Shown one piece after another: positions 52,803 to 61,539 of a stretch of DNA of 64,000 nucleotides. The notes under the pieces were generated by a model. It was not told where the DNA came from. It made no database searches and saw only the letters and a list, made by a program, of their open reading frames with translations. Position numbers and translations under genes: made by a program. The stretch's first letter is position 1. Every line of letters begins with the position of its first letter. This stretch comes from Candidatus Peribacteria bacterium (lineage in GTDB: Bacteria > Patescibacteriota > Gracilibacteria > Peribacterales > Peribacteraceae), in the NCBI GenBank assembly GCA_020632295.1, contig JACKFU010000001.1, positions 310,001 through 374,000 on the forward strand, in the 5' to 3' direction.

Positions 52803-54277
52803 GCGGTCCGGAAGAAATGACGTGCAGGGTTTCCTCGTACGTTTGTCAGTCTGTTATCGGTAAATCCTGCCTTGGTGAATGCCTGCATGGATGCCGCATT
52901 CTCTTCTTTGATGTAGGCATTGAACGTGTGCGTGCCGCTACGGTGCAGTGTCTGCACGCCTTCGCGGATAAGCTCCGGTCCGTACCCTTTACCTCGCTGA
53001 TCTGGTGCAAGGTGTACGTCGATGTCTGCCGTATGCTCTGCTACTTCATCAAAGCGGATCTGACCGATAGGAGTATCCTCTGTATCAAAAGCGATGAGGA
53101 TTGTGCATTTGGGGTCATGCAGTTTTTTTGCAAACCAGGCGGCATGGTCTTCCCATGTGATTTGATTGGTCGAAAAGGCGCTGGAGCGAATAACGGGGTC
53201 ATTCGCCCATTTAAAAAGCATCTGCATATCCTCTTCATGTACGCGGCGCAGGCGGATTCGGCTTCCAAGCAGATGCATGACGACGCGGTCCACGCCGTCA
53301 CCGTCAACGAGCGCACGTCCGGCAGCTGACATGGCTTCCCGTTTCTCTTTGTTCTCCGCCAGTTCTTGTACGGCGTCACGCAGAGTTTGTCCATCGATGT
53401 CTTTCGCCCAGCCAAGGTGCATGCTGACGCCAGCGTGATCAAGTGCCTGTGATCCCTTCTCCTGGTTCATAGCAAAAATCATCGTCATGAACGGAATGCC
53501 CATGTACGCCATTTCTAGTGTCGTTGATCCTCCGGCACCAATGGCGATGTCCGCCCATGCCATGTGCTCTGCCATGCCTAATGCATCAACGACAACTTCC
53601 GTCTGATTCAGTGTTGTTGCTAGCGCCTTCTGTTCGTCAATAAATGGACTACTTCCGCCTGCAATAATTCGTTTATCTATAGCCAATGATGCGAGCGCAT
53701 GCATGATCTTGGTTGAAATATTTTCCGGGTCTGATCCGCCGACGGTAGCGAGCACGTGCGCAGCGTGGTCAGGAATTACCCGTGTCCAGTTGCAGCGCCG
53801 GAATTCGCGCCGGATGAGCGCGTACTTTGGCCCAAGCAGTAACATGGTTTCCGATTTCCTGTTTCTATAGAACGCTTCGTCTGCCGAGATGTTCTGGTTA
53901 AAGACAATATCTGCACAGTAGTGGTCTGCGTGCCCGTAGTCATCAATGACCATCAACTGGCTTCCTCCACTTTTCACGATGTCCTGGTATGCACCGTCGA
54001 AACCGTAGCCATCAGTGACAATCCACTGAGCATTCACGCGTTTTGCTTCCTCTACAGTTTTTTCCGCATCTTTCTGTGAGCAGGGTGCACAGGAGAGTTC
54101 GCAGAGTTCGCAGCCGGCATCCTGTATTTTACTCCGAAGCGACGGCGTCAGTTCGGCACATACAAAGAACGCATTGCCACCTCTCTCGTGCACTGCTTCG
54201 GCAATGGTTAAGCAGCGCATCACGTGCCCTGTGGCAATGGTCGCGTTGCCGTCTGCACGAAAGAGGACATTGTTCAT
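52799..54277 (-). CDS. PseG-PseH fusion: UDP-sugar hydrolase / GNAT N-acetyltransferase (492 aa)
   Basis: The N-terminal ~335 residues are PseG-like (VLFRADGNATIATGHVMRCLTIAEAV, GGSDPENISTKIM, GAGGSTTLEMAYMG), which release UDP from UDP-6-deoxy-AltdiNAc. The C-terminal ~155 residues are a GNAT domain (RLRRVHEEDMQMLFKWAND, DVHLAPDQRGKGYGPELI), the position and type of PseH. PseH acts before PseG, so the fusion joins two successive steps in one chain. Usually these are separate genes. Confidence 0.9.
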   Translation of the reverse strand: MNNVLFRADGNATIATGHVMRCLTIAEAVHERGGNAFFVCAELTPSLRSKIQDAGCELCELSCAPCSQKDAEKTVEEAKRVNAQWIVTDGYGFDGAYQDIVKSGGSQLMVIDDYGHADHYCADIVFNQNISADEAFYRNRKSETMLLLGPKYALIRREFRRCNWTRVIPDHAAHVLATVGGSDPENISTKIMHALASLAIDKRIIAGGSSPFIDEQKALATTLNQTEVVVDALGMAEHMAWADIAIGAGGSTTLEMAYMGIPFMTMIFAMNQEKGSQALDHAGVSMHLGWAKDIDGQTLRDAVQELAENKEKREAMSAAGRALVDGDGVDRVVMHLLGSRIRLRRVHEEDMQMLFKWANDPVIRSSAFSTNQITWEDHAAWFAKKLHDPKCTILIAFDTEDTPIGQIRFDEVAEHTADIDVHLAPDQRGKGYGPELIREGVQTLHRSGTHTFNAYIKEENAASMQAFTKAGFTDNRLTNVRGNPARHFFRTA

Positions 54278-54286
54278 GATCGGGGG

Positions 54287-55318
54287 TTACGTAGTCACAC
54301 CACTTACTTCTTTGATCTTGGCGTTTTCCAACGCGTCGAGTGCAATCTTTAGTGCACGAATGGCATCATCGAGACTTCCCATAGGCTTTGTTCCGTGTGC
54401 AACGCAGTCTAGGAAGTGTTCTGTCTGTGCGATGTAGGCGAGGGCAAATTCGTATCCGTCGGGCTGAGGATAGGACGCAACTTCGTTCTGCGCTGCATCA
54501 TATACTTTCACGACGTTGTCGCTGATACTCCATGCAATTGATCCTTCCGCTCCTTCAATCTTGCAGTAGCGCTTGTACTCCGGATCCATAAAGCTCAGGT
54601 GCACGTTACTTACGGCACCGTTTTCATGCTGGAGTACGAGATCTGCAGTCCCATCAACGTCGGGCAACTGAATGCGTGAGGCCATTTCAATCTCTGCACT
54701 CGAGAGCACGCCCGAACCGAAGTACCACAGTGCCAAGTCGATTTCGTGCACGCACTCGCGGGTTGCACCACCCTGTTCGGGGTCGGCGTTGTAGCTCTTG
54801 CTGTAGTTTTCCACCTTGTTTTCAAAGTCCGGTCGTCCGGTGAAATTGAATGCAACTGCAATTTCTGAACGCTTCGGTGCACCGATTACACCTTCATTCA
54901 GCAGACGTTTGACGGTCGAAGGGCCATGGTGGAAACGCATGTTACAGCCGACCATGCAGGTGAGGTTTCTGTTCTGCACTTCTTTCTGCAGTTCGCTGAT
55001 GCCGTCCATGGTGTGGTTGAGTGGTTTTTCAATGAACAGATGGGCTCCCGCTTTTGCTGCAGCCATTGCCTGTGTGACATGGTACTTTGTAGGCGAACAT
55101 ACGAAGACGATATCGGGTTTCATCGTGCTGAGCGCCTCTTCGTAGTCCCCACAATCATCGCAGTCGATTTCGGCGGCGATCTCCTTTCGTTGCTGCTCAT
55201 TAGGGTCAAATACGGCGAGGTGTTGGATACCCAGCGTGCGGAGATTACGGGTGTGCCTTTTACCGATAGAGCCGGTTCCGCATATGAGGATTTTATAGTC
55301 AAAATGCGCTTTAATCAT
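54287..55318 (-). CDS. Gfo/Idh/MocA family oxidoreductase (343 aa)
   Basis: NAD(P)-dependent sugar oxidoreductase. Rossmann motif ILICGTGSIGKRHTRNLRTLG at the N-terminus, CSPTKYHVTQAM, FIEKPLNHT (EKP signature) near residue 95, and ECVHEIDLALWYFG with the likely catalytic His. Substrate not determinable; it is within the Pse operon, so it may reduce or oxidise a related amino sugar. Confidence 0.9.
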   Translation of the reverse strand: MIKAHFDYKILICGTGSIGKRHTRNLRTLGIQHLAVFDPNEQQRKEIAAEIDCDDCGDYEEALSTMKPDIVFVCSPTKYHVTQAMAAAKAGAHLFIEKPLNHTMDGISELQKEVQNRNLTCMVGCNMRFHHGPSTVKRLLNEGVIGAPKRSEIAVAFNFTGRPDFENKVENYSKSYNADPEQGGATRECVHEIDLALWYFGSGVLSSAEIEMASRIQLPDVDGTADLVLQHENGAVSNVHLSFMDPEYKRYCKIEGAEGSIAWSISDNVVKVYDAAQNEVASYPQPDGYEFALAYIAQTEHFLDCVAHGTKPMGSLDDAIRALKIALDALENAKIKEVSGVTT

Positions 55319-55335
55319 GTCGATACTCTACAAGA

Positions 55336-56523
55336 TCAGCGGTAAGCCGCACAAACTTTCTCTACAGCTTTTACGGTGTCTGCAGTGTCTTCATTCGTCA
55401 TATCTGCAAATATAGGCAATGAGAGAATGTGCTCGTATGCATTCTCAGCATTTGGGAATTGGTGTTCTTTTGTTCCAAAGTGCTCTTGATAGAATGGGTG
55501 AAGGTGGACAGGAATATAGTGTACATTTGCTCCAATCCCCTCGGCTCTCAGCGCATCAAATATGTCGGTTCGAGAAGCGCTAAGTCCATCAACATTTACA
55601 ACGTACAGGTGGTAGGCATGGGTTGCTCCTGGTCTCTTTCCAAGTGGTGTCACGCCGTCGATTTCGGCAAAAGATTTGTCGTAGAGTTCGGCAATCTCCT
55701 GTCTGCGCGCAGTCCAGTTGGGTACGTGCTTGAGCTGCTCTACACCGAGTGCGCAGAGAATGTCGGGCAGACGGTAGTTAAATCCGAGGAAGTCCATCCT
55801 GTAAAACCATGATCCTGTTTTGTGACGTTCGTGGTGGTCGGAGTTTATACCGTGGTTACGGAACTGCTTCATATGGTCTGCGAGGTGCTTGTCGTTTGTT
55901 GTAATCATTCCACCTTCTCCGGTCGCAAGCGGCTTGACGGCGTGAAAACTGAATGTGCTTATGTCCGCAAGTGAGCCAACGGTTCGTCCGCCGTCGGTTG
56001 CGCCGAGTGCGTGACAGGCATCGGCGATTAGTTTGACCTGGTGCTTCTTCGCAATTGCCTGCAGTGCGTCGTAGTCGCACGGCTGTCCCGCGTAATCAAC
56101 GGCAATGATTGCTTTCGTTTTGTCTGTAATTGCCTCTTCTACTTTTGTAGGATCAATGAGTAGTGTCCCTGCGTCGCTGTCCACAAACACCGGTGTTCCA
56201 CCTTGGTACACAACGGCGTTAGCGGTTGCGGCAAAGGTCATGGTCGGGACAATCACGTCGTCTCCTTTAGTAATGCCAAGTGCAGACATGGTTGCGTGGA
56301 GTGCGGCAGTGCCGCTGTTTACTGCTACGGCATACTCGGTACCTACAAACGAAGCAAAAGCTTTTTCAAACTCTTCCACTTTGGGTCCCGTCGTCAGCCA
56401 ACCCGACGACAGTACTTCTTGGACTGCTTTCTTATCTTCATCTTCGACAAGCGGTCTACTGTAAGGAAGCAGCTCCGTGCGGACGGGTGTTCCACCGTTG
56501 ATCGCAAGTTCAGAGGTATTCAT
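55336..56523 (-). CDS. pseC: PseC-like UDP-sugar aminotransferase (395 aa)
   Basis: DegT-family PLP aminotransferase converting UDP-4-keto-6-deoxy-AltNAc to the 4-amino sugar. LAINGGTPVRTELLPYSRP start, AVNSGTAALHATMSALGI, VPTMTFAATANAVVYQGG, IADACHALGA, and SFHAVKPLATGEGGMITT with the PLP Lys near residue 193. SFHAVK-TGEGG is the PseC-like form. No PseB dehydratase is visible in the window. The call could also be another UDP-sugar 4-aminotransferase. Confidence 0.87.
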   Translation of the reverse strand: MNTSELAINGGTPVRTELLPYSRPLVEDEDKKAVQEVLSSGWLTTGPKVEEFEKAFASFVGTEYAVAVNSGTAALHATMSALGITKGDDVIVPTMTFAATANAVVYQGGTPVFVDSDAGTLLIDPTKVEEAITDKTKAIIAVDYAGQPCDYDALQAIAKKHQVKLIADACHALGATDGGRTVGSLADISTFSFHAVKPLATGEGGMITTNDKHLADHMKQFRNHGINSDHHERHKTGSWFYRMDFLGFNYRLPDILCALGVEQLKHVPNWTARRQEIAELYDKSFAEIDGVTPLGKRPGATHAYHLYVVNVDGLSASRTDIFDALRAEGIGANVHYIPVHLHPFYQEHFGTKEHQFPNAENAYEHILSLPIFADMTNEDTADTVKAVEKVCAAYR

Positions 56524-56524
56524 A

Positions 56525-57472
56525 TTACAGGGAAAGTTCTTTTTTTACAGACTCTGCAGTTTTCTGTATTCCGGTTTTTAAATCGGTCATTGCTTCCCAT
56601 CCTAGAAGTGTCTTTGCTTTTGATACATCGGGTATACGTAGGTGGATTTCTTGTAAGAGTGGTTCCCCGTGCAAAATACTCGACTGTGAATTGAGTAATT
56701 CGATCACCAGCTCTGCCAGACCAAGTACGGTAATTGCAGTTTTGGAGTTTCCAATATTAAAGCTTTCTCCTATTGCGTTCGGATCTTTCATGCATCGTTC
56801 AATTGCATTACAAAAATCATCAACATAACACCACGATCGAATGGGACTGCCATCTCCGTGAATACTGATGTCTTCGTTTTGCAATGCTTTGGTGATGAAC
56901 ATTTTCATTGCTCCTCCCATGGTTTGGCCCGGTCCGTATACATTGAACGGTCGTACGCAGGTAACAGGCATGTTGTGTGCCCGATGGAATCCGGCAGCAA
57001 AATGTTCACATGCTATTTTTGAAACGGAGTATCCCCAACGCGCTTCCCACGGTGGTCCTGATCGTACCGAATCCTCCTCGGTTACCTTGTAAGCCATCTT
57101 TCCGAATATTTCAGAAGATGAAAATACAATGACACGTTCTGAAACACCTAGTTCATGTGCCGCCTCCAGTACGTTGTGTGTTCCAAGAATATTTACCTCC
57201 ATAGTTTTAAGCTGATTCATGACATCAATGACACCGACAATGGCAGCGGCATGAATCACGTAATCGGCACCTTTCATGGATTCTTTTACTAAAGTGGCAT
57301 CTAAAATGTCTCCCTTAACAATAGTAACGTTTGGGTCTTGGTCATAACCCAGTGCCGCCAAAGAATCTTTTCTGTAATTATCAAAAACAGTCACCTTGTG
57401 TTCTTTTGCCAGCCTGTGTACTAGGTGGGAGCCAATGAATCCTGCTCCGCCTGTAATGAATATGGTGCTCAT
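56525..57472 (-). CDS. NAD-dependent epimerase/dehydratase, extended SDR (315 aa)
   Basis: UDP-sugar epimerase or dehydratase. IFITGGAGFIGSHLVHRLA at the N-terminus, HAAAIVGVIDVMN, FSSSEIFGK, YSVSKIACEHFA with Tyr-x3-Lys, and RPFNVYGPGQ. The start at 57472 fits the Rossmann loop position and TATCAT 7 nt upstream; the longer frame adds 44 residues. It heads the Pse-type operon, but differs from PseB, which has a longer helical form. Exact substrate unknown. Confidence 0.9.
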   Translation of the reverse strand: MSTIFITGGAGFIGSHLVHRLAKEHKVTVFDNYRKDSLAALGYDQDPNVTIVKGDILDATLVKESMKGADYVIHAAAIVGVIDVMNQLKTMEVNILGTHNVLEAAHELGVSERVIVFSSSEIFGKMAYKVTEEDSVRSGPPWEARWGYSVSKIACEHFAAGFHRAHNMPVTCVRPFNVYGPGQTMGGAMKMFITKALQNEDISIHGDGSPIRSWCYVDDFCNAIERCMKDPNAIGESFNIGNSKTAITVLGLAELVIELLNSQSSILHGEPLLQEIHLRIPDVSKAKTLLGWEAMTDLKTGIQKTAESVKKELSL

Positions 57473-57479
57473 GCGGGGC

Positions 57480-57485
57480 ATGATA
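57480..57485 (-). promoter_or_regulatory. -10-like element of the Pse-type operon
   Basis: TATCAT on the minus strand with a 7-nt spacer to the ATG at 57472. Confidence 0.45.
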
Positions 57486-57521
57486 GCCTTCCAAGGGCTT
57501 GAGGCCAATAAAAGTCGCCTC

Positions 57522-58289
57522 TTATCCAGTGCAAAGATAATAGATCCAGTTGTCTTCGCTTGTATAGGGGTCCTGCAGCTTCGCACCTTCGAGGTCAAGT
57601 ACACGAATATTGGTAAAACCGCAGGACGATAGTTGCTCTATTTGAGCTTTAGGTTTGATGTAGTACTGCTGCAAATTGAGTGCGTGGGCACCTTCATTAA
57701 TGACTACATTATCTTTTGTAATGATAGTGCTCCAAGATGGATTTCTTGTTCGTGTTTTATACCAACGCTTTGCGCTTTCAATCATGCGTCGCGGTTTTCT
57801 ATTCCATTGAATATGAAACAGCTTTTTTGCACCAAAAATATTATGCGAAGAAAACGCAAAATATCCACCGGGTTTAAGAGATTTTTTTATTTCGTTGAGT
57901 GTTGTTATTCTGTCTTCGTGCGGCATGTTATCAATGCCGTTGAAGCTAAACAGGATGAAATCAAAGTGCTCTTGAAAGGGCAGAGACCTGGCGTCAGCCA
58001 CATGAAGTGCGATTGATGGAAATTGTTGTTTTGCTGCTTCTATCATTGGGGCGGAGTAATCGACGCCGATGTAGTGTTTGCACCGCGAGGCAAGATAGTG
58101 TGTTGTTCGTCCGGCACCGATGCCGATATCTAGTACGCTCATTGATGCAAGGGGGAGCATGTTAAAAATGGCCTGCTCAGGTGCTTGTAATGCATCTTCT
58201 GAAAACATGTTTACTGCTTTTTCTCTCTCCCAAGCCCGTAAATTATGAGTAATCATATCTGCCACACATTCACGGTACGTTTCTTCCAC
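57522..58289 (-). CDS. SAM-dependent methyltransferase (255 aa)
   Basis: Class I methyltransferase; substrate unknown. MSVLDIGIGAGRTTHYLASR (motif I) near residue 50, GVDYSAPMIEAA, ADARSLPF, FILFSFNGIDNM and EIKKSLKPGGYFAFSSHN. The GTG start at 58289 is used. Divergent from the FemAB-like gene over 32 bp. It is upstream of the Pse-type operon on the same strand, which has its own -10 candidate. Confidence 0.88.
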   Translation of the reverse strand: MEETYRECVADMITHNLRAWEREKAVNMFSEDALQAPEQAIFNMLPLASMSVLDIGIGAGRTTHYLASRCKHYIGVDYSAPMIEAAKQQFPSIALHVADARSLPFQEHFDFILFSFNGIDNMPHEDRITTLNEIKKSLKPGGYFAFSSHNIFGAKKLFHIQWNRKPRRMIESAKRWYKTRTRNPSWSTIITKDNVVINEGAHALNLQQYYIKPKAQIEQLSSCGFTNIRVLDLEGAKLQDPYTSEDNWIYYLCTG

Positions 58290-58307
58290 TATGGCTGCAA
58301 GTTACTT

Positions 58308-58313
58308 TATGAT
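58308..58313 (+). promoter_or_regulatory. -10-like element of the FemAB-like operon
   Basis: TATGAT with an 8-nt spacer to the ATG at 58322. On the other strand the same bases read ATCATA, near the divergent gene. Confidence 0.45.
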
Positions 58314-58321
58314 AGTAGTCC

Positions 58322-59362
58322 ATGGTTACTCTGCTCAATGCGACCGATGCCAACCGAGATCAATGGAGTGCAATATGCAACTCAATACCCTTATTGCCTG
58401 TAAATCAAACATGGGAGTGGGGCGAAGCGATGCGCACTTTTTCGGGTGTTCAGCCAATTCGCCTGCTTGCGATGAGAGATGGGCAGCCTGTTGGTATTCT
58501 TCAGGCATTTGAGTGGAAGATTGGCCCGATTTCTCTGGCTATCACCAGTGGCGAAAGCGGAGACGGCGGCGGACCTGTTGTCCTTGGAGATGACAAGAGT
58601 ATCGCTCTCAAACTCATCGAAGCGTTATATGCAGAATCGTTCAAACGCCGTACATTACGGACGACTATTTACGGATCGCCTGTATTTGGAGAAGCTATGA
58701 CCGATGTCGAAGGCTTCACCATGGCAACGAAGTGGACGCCGATTGTTGAGCTGCTTTCCAGTGTGGACGACATGCTTGCACAGCGCATAGAGCAGAAGGC
58801 GCGGAATCAAATTAGTAAGAGTGAGAAGAACGGCGTCACGGTCTTTGAAGGTACTCGCAATGATCTTGCTGCGTATCGATTAATACAGGCATCACTTGTG
58901 TCTAAAAAACATCTAAACGCAACGCACTTAAATACGCTTGAGTCTCTTGAGCATCTTTGGGATGCACTTGCGCCGAGCAAGATGATTAAACTCTGGCTTG
59001 CCAAGAAGGGGGAAGGCATTGTCGGTGGTGCACTCATTCTCTACTCAGGAAAACAGCTTCTGTACAGAAGTGGTGTCCTGACCCTTGAGGGGAGAGATCT
59101 GTATGCCGGCAATGCCATTCAGTGGGCCATTATCAGGGATGCGATTGAGAATGGTTACACCTCCTACAATATGTGCGGTGGAACGGTCGACGAGTCCGAT
59201 CCGCTTTTTGGCATCACCAAGTTTAAACTGAGTTTTGGTGGAGAAATGAAGCCATTTAGGAGATACAGCGCATCTGGGAACAGAGTGCTTAAGTTCTTGG
59301 TCTACAGACTGAGGAGAATATTCGGGAAGAATGAGTGGTTTCCGCTGCTCATCTACCCGTAA
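58322..59362 (+). CDS. FemAB-like GNAT protein (346 aa)
   Basis: Double-GNAT fold of the FemAB/BioF2-like group; relatives add amino acids to peptidoglycan or acyl groups to sugars. VNQTWEWGEAMRTFSG near residue 30, LEDGQPVGI-like MRDGQPVGILQAF, the central QISKSEKNGVTVFEG, and the C-terminal AIQWAIIRDAIENGYTSYNMCGGTVDESDP, written here in family style. It is followed 9 nt later by a polysaccharide deacetylase, so acting on the surface glycan is likely. Confidence 0.82.
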   Translation: MVTLLNATDANRDQWSAICNSIPLLPVNQTWEWGEAMRTFSGVQPIRLLAMRDGQPVGILQAFEWKIGPISLAITSGESGDGGGPVVLGDDKSIALKLIEALYAESFKRRTLRTTIYGSPVFGEAMTDVEGFTMATKWTPIVELLSSVDDMLAQRIEQKARNQISKSEKNGVTVFEGTRNDLAAYRLIQASLVSKKHLNATHLNTLESLEHLWDALAPSKMIKLWLAKKGEGIVGGALILYSGKQLLYRSGVLTLEGRDLYAGNAIQWAIIRDAIENGYTSYNMCGGTVDESDPLFGITKFKLSFGGEMKPFRRYSASGNRVLKFLVYRLRRIFGKNEWFPLLIYP

Positions 59363-59371
59363 ACTGAGGCT

Positions 59372-60112
59372 ATGGATTTTACTACCTCATGGGATGACGG
59401 GCGTGCAGATGATATGCGCTTGGCAGTACTACTTGAGAAGTATGGTGCCAAAGGAACGTTTTACGTTTCTCCTCCTCCCACGCATGAGAAGCAGGCACTC
59501 ACAGATGGTGAAATAAAAGACCTGTCTCAGCGACATGAAATCGGAGCACACACCATTACGCACCCCAAACTGACACGACTGTCACTCGACGATGCTCGCA
59601 GAGAAATTGCGGAATCCAAAACATGGATTGAAGAGCGGATAGGAAAGCCCTGTACAGCATTTTGCTATCCCTATGGTGATGAGAACACGGCAATGCGCAC
59701 ACTCGTTAAAGAAGCGGGGTACGAGACAGCACGTACAGTGGAACAACTTCAGTTGAGTAGTAACGATCCGTTCGGTATGCCGACAACACTACAGATCTAC
59801 CCGTTTCCGTTTCGTAGAAAGTTTACACGCTGGTGGCATGTGATCGATCCTGTTGCACGGCTTCGTATGTTCTATCCGACAATGCGTCAGTATGGCTTGC
59901 CTCTTAGTGCAACGTGCAGTTGGTTGAACCTCGCCAAGGCAATGTTTATGTACGGACTTCAGACCGATCAGTCCTTCTTTCATCTTTGGGGACATAGTTG
60001 GGAGGTAGAGAAGTATGGTATGTGGGGAGAACTCGAAAAGTTTTTGGAGTTTGTCTCGAAGCAAGATAACGTTACGTATGCTGTAAATAGCCAACTTCTC
60101 TCACGATCATGA
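59372..60112 (+). CDS. Polysaccharide deacetylase (NodB domain, 246 aa)
   Basis: Removes N-acetyl groups from a glycan. FTTSWDDGRADDMRLA (catalytic/metal Asp-Asp) at the start, GTFYVSPP, and EIGAHTITHPKLTRL as the metal-binding HxxxH near residue 57. CYPYGDEN follows. No signal peptide, so a cytoplasmic lipid- or nucleotide-linked substrate is possible. ATGA overlap with the next gene. Confidence 0.9.
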   Translation: MDFTTSWDDGRADDMRLAVLLEKYGAKGTFYVSPPPTHEKQALTDGEIKDLSQRHEIGAHTITHPKLTRLSLDDARREIAESKTWIEERIGKPCTAFCYPYGDENTAMRTLVKEAGYETARTVEQLQLSSNDPFGMPTTLQIYPFPFRRKFTRWWHVIDPVARLRMFYPTMRQYGLPLSATCSWLNLAKAMFMYGLQTDQSFFHLWGHSWEVEKYGMWGELEKFLEFVSKQDNVTYAVNSQLLSRS

Positions 60113-61539
60113 ATATTATTCTCAAAGGATTCGACGACAGCATGAGTAAGATTCTCACAGAGAGTATGGTGAAAGGCCTCTCGATTGAAACGTGTATTTC
60201 TATTGGTGATAAGCCAGAACAATTACCAGATTTGGGGGATGCAGAACATATATGGATGTCTGCTGACTTACTTCGAAAAGGACAATATCCCGATGTTGAC
60301 TGGAATGCCGTTCCTCCTTTGGATGAGGAGCTGATTGAATCTATGAGAGAGTGTGAAGCTACCTTTCTTACTATGGTTGGTCGGTATGGTATTTATAAGG
60401 ATATTCCTTATGATGAGCGGAAGCGACAATACTACAGACATCTTCGATACTGGAATTACATCCTTGATGAACAAAGCATTGATATTTTTATCCTCCGCGG
60501 ACCTCCGCACCAGTGTTATGACTTGGTTATTTATGAGTTGTGCAAGCAGAAAGACATTCGCACTATTAGCATCTGCCCCTTTCACGCAGTAGGATCAGTT
60601 ACCGTTGAGGAAAACTGGAAAGAGATTGGTTGCTCCATCGGAAAGCGATATACAGAATTATTAGAGGAGTATGCAACATCTCAAGATATCCCTCTTTCCA
60701 ATGAATTTGAGGGGCACTTTCAGAGATTTGCCAAAGAGGAGAAGGAGCTTTGGTACATGAAGAATGTACATACAAAGTCCAATCAGCGCTCGTTTATTAG
60801 CATATGGATTCGTCCTGCAATACACACTCTTGTTCGCAAGCCGCTGTATCTTTTACAATGTCTTTTCTCTGCCGCATTCTGGAAGAGAAAAATTGATCAA
60901 CATGCAACGCGTAACATGTACGATACATATGCTTGTGAACCGGATCTAACGGTGCCATATGTCTATGTTCCACTGCACTTACAACCTGAAGCATCAACTA
61001 GTCCGATGGGCGGAGTTTTTGTTGATCAGGAATTAATGGTTCAACTACTTGCTGCCTACCTTCCCGATGGAGTTCGCATCTACATTAAAGAGAATCCAAA
61101 GCAAGGGGAGCGTATGCGTAGCAAAGAATTTTACGAAGCACTGCTTGATATTCCACAGGCTTCTTTCGTCCCGAGGTCGTTTAGTACATTTGTTCTTACG
61201 AAAAACGCAATTGCTATTGCTTCAGTAACTGGAACAGCGTGCTTCGAAGCTCTCTTTAAGGGAAAGCCATCTATGATGTTTGGTCACAAGCATTTCCAAT
61301 ATGCCCCTGGCGTGCATAAGGTTCATACCATAGAGGAATGCCAGAGGGCCATTGAAGATATTATTACAAAGAAGCAGTGTCCTACGGAGCAAGAGGGCAG
61401 GTTGTATCTTAAAGCAATAGAAGAGGCAGCTGAACGAGGCTATCGTAAAGAGCCAACGAGGCGCCCGGAGGAATCAATGGAAGAACGTACAACGAAGATA
61501 GGAGAATATGTACGTAGGAAGATTTTGCATGAGGACTAG
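60109..61539 (+). CDS. Capsule-polysaccharide-transferase-like protein A (476 aa)
   Basis: Likely GT-B-type transferase related to capsule biosynthesis proteins (KpsS/KpsC-like); not assigned to a named enzyme. SPMGGVFVDQE, IKENPKQGERM, SVTGTACFEALFKGKPSMMFG and FQYAPGVHKV mark the C-terminal nucleotide-sugar region. Its paralogue at 61536 has EHP where this has ENP. The N-terminal half shares DEELIE-MR and an RK-x2-Y-x2-HLRYWN stretch with the paralogue. Both stop codons lie in one CTAG. Confidence 0.72.
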   Translation: MNIILKGFDDSMSKILTESMVKGLSIETCISIGDKPEQLPDLGDAEHIWMSADLLRKGQYPDVDWNAVPPLDEELIESMRECEATFLTMVGRYGIYKDIPYDERKRQYYRHLRYWNYILDEQSIDIFILRGPPHQCYDLVIYELCKQKDIRTISICPFHAVGSVTVEENWKEIGCSIGKRYTELLEEYATSQDIPLSNEFEGHFQRFAKEEKELWYMKNVHTKSNQRSFISIWIRPAIHTLVRKPLYLLQCLFSAAFWKRKIDQHATRNMYDTYACEPDLTVPYVYVPLHLQPEASTSPMGGVFVDQELMVQLLAAYLPDGVRIYIKENPKQGERMRSKEFYEALLDIPQASFVPRSFSTFVLTKNAIAIASVTGTACFEALFKGKPSMMFGHKHFQYAPGVHKVHTIEECQRAIEDIITKKQCPTEQEGRLYLKAIEEAAERGYRKEPTRRPEESMEERTTKIGEYVRRKILHED

